Origin: CAZQLW01 sp964639875
GTDB taxonomy: Archaea; Nanobdellota; Nanobdellia; Woesearchaeales; GW2011-AR9
Direction of reading: 5' to 3'
DNA length: 8,775 bases
Assembly (NCBI GenBank): GCA_964639875.1
Contig: CAZXEM010000048.1
Span: 1-8,775 of the forward strand
In this document: positions 5,868-8,775 of the stretch, one piece after another
How positions within the stretch are numbered: position 1 is the first letter of the stretch
Layout: the number at the start of each line of letters is the position of its first letter
Made by a program: the position numbers and the translations under genes
Notes under the pieces: generated by a model
Database searches by the model: none
Told to the model about the DNA's origin: nothing
What the model saw: only the letters and a program-made list of their open reading frames with translations

Positions 5868-5892
5868 TTTATCTTAAGGAAATGGAAGAAAG

Positions 5893-5907
5893 ATAATAAA
5901 TATTATT
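5893..5907 (-). promoter_or_regulatory. Probable TATA region of ilvE
   Basis: The minus strand reads ATAATATTTATTATC here, centred about 33 bases before the ilvE ATG. That would give a leader of only a few bases. The exact TATA position within this AT-rich run is uncertain. Confidence 0.35.
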
Positions 5908-5944
5908 GTTATAGAAGGTACATATTGTTTTTTTATAAGAAAGG

Positions 5945-5953
5945 TTTATATAT
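5945..5953 (+). promoter_or_regulatory. Strong TATA box of the helical-repeat/kinase gene
   Basis: TTTATATAT, preceded by purine-rich AAGAAAGG in the BRE position, is the best archaeal promoter in the window. A start about 25 bases on (near 5974-5976) leaves an untranslated leader of about 28 bases. This gene therefore differs from the leaderless ones, yet the leader has no Shine-Dalgarno. Confidence 0.6.
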
Positions 5954-6003
5954 TTCTACACTTCAGTGGTGAATAATAAGCAAAAAAACTTTTAATAATT
6001 AAA

Positions 6004-8556
6004 ATGGGTAAAATAAGAAAAGCAAAAGATAAACAAAAGACTCAAGAATTGATAGGTAAAAGTAGAGATTTTTTATTGTCAAATAACCAACCTCTTGAAG
6101 AAAGGGCAAAATTATTAATTGAAAGTTATAAACATACACCCTCTAGCGGTTATAATTCTTCTCTTATTAATGAAAATCTTACATTGTTAAATACAACTCC
6201 CGAGGATGAAAAAGAATCATTTGAGGAATTACTAGAAAATCAAGAAGAATTTGAACAATTACTGGAAAATAAAAAAAATGAAGGGGGAGAAATAATTTCC
6301 AGCTTAGAAAGAACTTGGTCAGAAAACCTTCTTTATTCAACATCTTGGTTTGCTTTAAAAAATCAAACAGATTACAAACCAGTAAAATTAATGGAAACCA
6401 TTGAACAATTTTTAGATTTAGAACAACCATTTCTCGCAGGAGAAACTCCCCGTAACATTGGAAATATGTTTTATGAATTGGGAAAAATAACTAAAAATAA
6501 TCTTATTAAGAAAAATGATTCTCAACTTGAAAGACAAATTTATCAACTTTCTGGGAGGACATTAAGTTATGTTCACTTAGAAGAATGTGAAAAACAAGTT
6601 TTTTTGAAATTTAATAAACCTTTAATAAATAAACGCAATCAAATCTTATCTAATGAATTAGAGTTCATTTTTAATTGCTTCATCGCAGCTTATGATTTTT
6701 ATGAAATTAATGATAAAGTAAAACAGGCAGATACGTTTATAGAATTAGGAAAATTAACTAAACATCGTCCGGAAATCCCTTTTTGTATAGAATTTTATCC
6801 TGAATTGAAAAATGTTAAAACCCTTCTTAAAGAAAGATTAGAGATCTCTAATTGGAAGGATTTACCTTTGGGTTTATTTAGTGAAGCACAAAAAATTCTT
6901 TATGAAACAATTGAAAGTGCCAAAGATAGTGAATTTCAAGTAAGAAATCTTCCAGAAATCAATAATAAATATAATGAAGCAAGTCAATACTTACTAAAAG
7001 TTGCTCTTGAAAAAGTTGATTTAAATGAAATGGAACAAACTATCTCTGATTGGAAGCCGCGCAATTTTCAACATATTTGTCATCCCCAGAATTATGTTTC
7101 TTTACATTTTGAGTTGGCAAAATTAAAAACAGGAGATGAACAATTAATTTATTTAACTAAAGCGGTAGAATCTGCAAACCATTCATTCAGAGATTGGCGA
7201 AAAGATACTGAAAGTTACACTGTCATTTATGCATTGTTGGCCAAAATTAAAGATTATGTTGAAGAAGAAAAAATTGATGATTGTGAACTTAAAGAATTGT
7301 TAAAAGATAAAGATAGAAAAGAATTAATAAACGTTTTTAGAGAAGAGATTTTACAATCAAAAGATTGGATTGAGCTTAAAGAGGGAGTAGCTTTTATTCC
7401 AAAAGATAAGAATGGTATGCCTTTACATGAAGTTGTTCTAAAAAAAGGTAAAGATAAAGAAGAAATCAAAAAACAATATTTTCTTGAGCAAGTAATTTAC
7501 CAAAATTTAAAATCTGAATTAACAGTTGATCAAAAAAAAGTTCCTTTTGTTCGACCTTTGGATTTATGGGAAGTTGAAACTGCACAGGGTACAGAATACT
7601 TTTATTTCATGAAACATGAAGAAGGGTTTAATTTAGAAAAAATTATGAGATTTAAAACAAAAGAAAAAAAATATTTAAGTTATTTGTATAAAATTAATGG
7701 CTATAATAAAAAAGGAGTTAATCACAGGAACAATATTATCAAAGAACAAGATGAATTGATTTCTTCTTCATTGAAAATTTTAGCTTATTTTGGCGGTACT
7801 TTAGCAAACAAACTAAAAGGGGAAAAATCACTTGAAGGTGAAGTTAAAATACTTACTGATCAAGGTATTCTTGATGAAAAAGTTAGTTTACCAATAAAAA
7901 AGTTTGATTATTTAGAAAATCTTGTTGAAAGATTATTAGTAGGAAGAGATGAAAAAGTAGTTCAAGATACATTAAGTAAACTTGATTCAGGAAAAATCAA
8001 TCAAATAAAAGTAAATGATAAAAGATTAGGTCTTAATGAATCTTTCCACGATTTTTTTATTGAGTATAAGAAATTTGTAAATGATTACCTTTCTGAACCA
8101 TCTTTAGAAGTTATTCTTCATAATGACCCTTACTTAGGAAATATAATTGGAGGTGAAACACTAATTGATCCAAAATACATTCGTCGGGGTAATCCTTTAG
8201 TAGACTTATCATATTTTTTAGAAAATGTTTCATATTATCATAATCACTTTTATTCTTTTGATCATATTCGCAAAAGGAATGTAGATGATTATTTAAATGA
8301 GTTATCTGATTATGTTAGTTTTGACAGAAAAGAAGTTGAGAAACAATATGATGCAAATGCCATACATTCTTTAATTGGTCACATTAGTGGTTTTTCGAAA
8401 CAGGGCAAAGTTAAAGATGGATTTTTTTATTGCCAACAGGCTTTAGAAATGATGGACAAACTTAAAGTTGATGATCTGAAAATTAAATTTATTGATTACA
8501 TTAAAAAAACTAACTTTTATCAAGAACTTAATATCAGAGAAAAATCACTAATATAA
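6004..8556 (+). CDS. Large protein: helical-repeat N-terminus fused to an APH-like kinase domain
   Basis: An 850-residue soluble protein. Residues 1 to about 455 are almost wholly helical, charged and TPR-like in character without a clean consensus, including an acidic stretch EELLENQEEFEQLLENKK (74-91). Residues about 456-840 look like an aminoglycoside-phosphotransferase/choline-kinase fold: VVLKKG (477-482) for the ATP-binding lysine, a helix FLEQVIYQNLK (493-503) with Glu495 as partner, a hinge-like segment YFYFMKHEEG (532-541), the catalytic loop LHNDPYLGN (705-713; HxDxxxxN, D708 and N713), a metal-site IDP (721-723, D722) and GNPLVDLSYFLE (729-740). All key kinase positions are kept, so it is probably active. 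The substrate could be a small molecule, lipid head group or protein and is unknown; the helical part may bind a partner. The gene is alone behind a strong promoter. Confidence 0.7.
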   Translation: MGKIRKAKDKQKTQELIGKSRDFLLSNNQPLEERAKLLIESYKHTPSSGYNSSLINENLTLLNTTPEDEKESFEELLENQEEFEQLLENKKNEGGEIISSLERTWSENLLYSTSWFALKNQTDYKPVKLMETIEQFLDLEQPFLAGETPRNIGNMFYELGKITKNNLIKKNDSQLERQIYQLSGRTLSYVHLEECEKQVFLKFNKPLINKRNQILSNELEFIFNCFIAAYDFYEINDKVKQADTFIELGKLTKHRPEIPFCIEFYPELKNVKTLLKERLEISNWKDLPLGLFSEAQKILYETIESAKDSEFQVRNLPEINNKYNEASQYLLKVALEKVDLNEMEQTISDWKPRNFQHICHPQNYVSLHFELAKLKTGDEQLIYLTKAVESANHSFRDWRKDTESYTVIYALLAKIKDYVEEEKIDDCELKELLKDKDRKELINVFREEILQSKDWIELKEGVAFIPKDKNGMPLHEVVLKKGKDKEEIKKQYFLEQVIYQNLKSELTVDQKKVPFVRPLDLWEVETAQGTEYFYFMKHEEGFNLEKIMRFKTKEKKYLSYLYKINGYNKKGVNHRNNIIKEQDELISSSLKILAYFGGTLANKLKGEKSLEGEVKILTDQGILDEKVSLPIKKFDYLENLVERLLVGRDEKVVQDTLSKLDSGKINQIKVNDKRLGLNESFHDFFIEYKKFVNDYLSEPSLEVILHNDPYLGNIIGGETLIDPKYIRRGNPLVDLSYFLENVSYYHNHFYSFDHIRKRNVDDYLNELSDYVSFDRKEVEKQYDANAIHSLIGHISGFSKQGKVKDGFFYCQQALEMMDKLKVDDLKIKFIDYIKKTNFYQELNIREKSLI

Positions 8557-8558
8557 TA

Positions 8559-8632
8559 ATTACATCTTATCAACAAGGTATACGGTTGATATGTTTTTTA
8601 TTATCATCGTAATATTGATTAGATGATGTAAT
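8559..8632. repeat. Nested inverted repeats after the kinase-like gene
   Basis: ATTACATC (8559-8566) is the exact reverse complement of GATGTAAT (8625-8632) and encloses the smaller terminator-like hairpin. Together they could fold the 3' end of the plus-strand transcript. The same bases also encode the C-terminus of the opposing gene. Confidence 0.35.
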
Positions 8633-8775
8633 GTTCTAATCTCTTTTTTAGGACATTTTTCAAATAATTGATAACTTTTTTTAATAATTTCTTTACTTTT
8701 TATTGAAATTTTAAATGAATCTTTTATATCATACTTGTAAAAATAGTGATAAAATGATCGTAACAAATCATTTAC
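8560..8775 (-). CDS. Unrecognised protein, C-terminal fragment (gene leaves the window on the right)
   Basis: The minus-strand frame is open from the right edge to a TAA at 8562-8560, giving 71 residues that end TVYLVDKM. A TTG at 8766 is in frame, but the frame continues above it, so the true start probably lies outside the window. The segment is basic and helical. Its end, TLHHLINITMIIKN followed by a hydrophobic strand and VDKM, faintly recalls the last helix and strand of PIN-domain (VapC-like) toxins, without the expected acidic residue, so this is only a suggestion. Its stop lies 3 bases from that of the kinase-like gene, a tail-to-tail arrangement like the one at 4716, which supports a real gene. 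It could also be a chance frame in AT-rich DNA. Confidence 0.45.
   Translation of the reverse strand, partial: VNDLLRSFYHYFYKYDIKDSFKISIKSKEIIKKSYQLFEKCPKKEIRTLHHLINITMIIKNISTVYLVDKM
8568..8599 (+). terminator. Hairpin and T6 terminator of the kinase-like gene
   Basis: TATCAAC (8568-8574) pairs perfectly with GTTGATA (8585-8591) over a 10-base loop, with TTTTTT at 8594-8599. It begins 12 bases after the TAA stop at 8554-8556. A stem plus T-run is more than Archaea need, and it sits inside the opposing reading frame. Confidence 0.5.

Noticed and set aside
6179..6430. 83-codon minus-strand frame inside the kinase-like gene, with hydrophobic stretches
   Set aside because: The hydrophobic look comes from reading AAA/GAA-rich coding sequence in antisense (Phe/Leu codons); no start signal.
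7254..7469. 71-codon minus-strand Ser/Phe-rich frame
   Set aside because: Low-complexity antisense of a Lys/Glu-rich coding region.
6004..8556. Aminoglycoside resistance gene
   Set aside because: The APH fold is shared by many kinases; the long N-terminal part and context give no support for antibiotic modification.
1..8775. CRISPR array, tRNA, rRNA or insertion sequence
   Set aside because: No regularly spaced repeats, cloverleaf, rRNA segment, transposase or terminal inverted repeats with target duplications were found by reading the sequence.

Overview
The window is AT-rich and reads as archaeal chromosome, most likely from a small-genome (DPANN-type, Woesearchaeota-like) lineage. The lineage is an inference; no marker gene fixes it. 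The sequence evidence for Archaea is promoter geometry. Several genes (start codons at 438, 1038, 3258 and 4365) have an AT-rich TATA-like box centred about 24 to 27 bases before the start codon and no Shine-Dalgarno sequence, as expected for leaderless archaeal transcripts. Short oligo-T runs close transcription units. No rRNA, tRNA, CRISPR array, transposase or insertion sequence was seen.

Left part (1-1037): the 5' end of an unrecognised gene on the minus strand (1-139), which has a good Shine-Dalgarno, is followed by about 300 bases of gene-free DNA. That gap holds inverted repeats and a hairpin plus T-run, and may encode a small RNA. Next comes a stand-alone ParB/sulfiredoxin-like domain protein (438-962) with its own promoter and T8 terminator.

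Central part (1038-4310): a compact co-directional cluster. It runs mutL (endonuclease-type mismatch repair protein), a DNPH1/nucleoside 2-deoxyribosyltransferase-like protein overlapping mutL by 4 bases, a small zinc-ribbon protein of a phage-like type, a YkgJ-type cysteine-cluster protein overlapping it by 4 bases, and an unrecognised acidic protein overlapping that by 11 bases. The first two genes suggest a DNA repair and nucleotide-pool cleaning theme; this is inferred from adjacency. No mutS is in the window.

Right part (4311-8775): a separately promoted unrecognised small protein (4365-4721) converges on ilvE, a branched-chain aminotransferase on the minus strand. The two genes share the palindrome TTATAA as their last six bases. 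A divergent intergenic region (5868-6003) separates ilvE from an 850-residue protein joining a long helical N-terminal region to a C-terminal aminoglycoside-phosphotransferase-like kinase domain. That protein is the most unusual coding feature here. It is followed by a hairpin/T6 terminator-like structure and converges on the 3' end of a minus-strand gene that leaves the window on the right.
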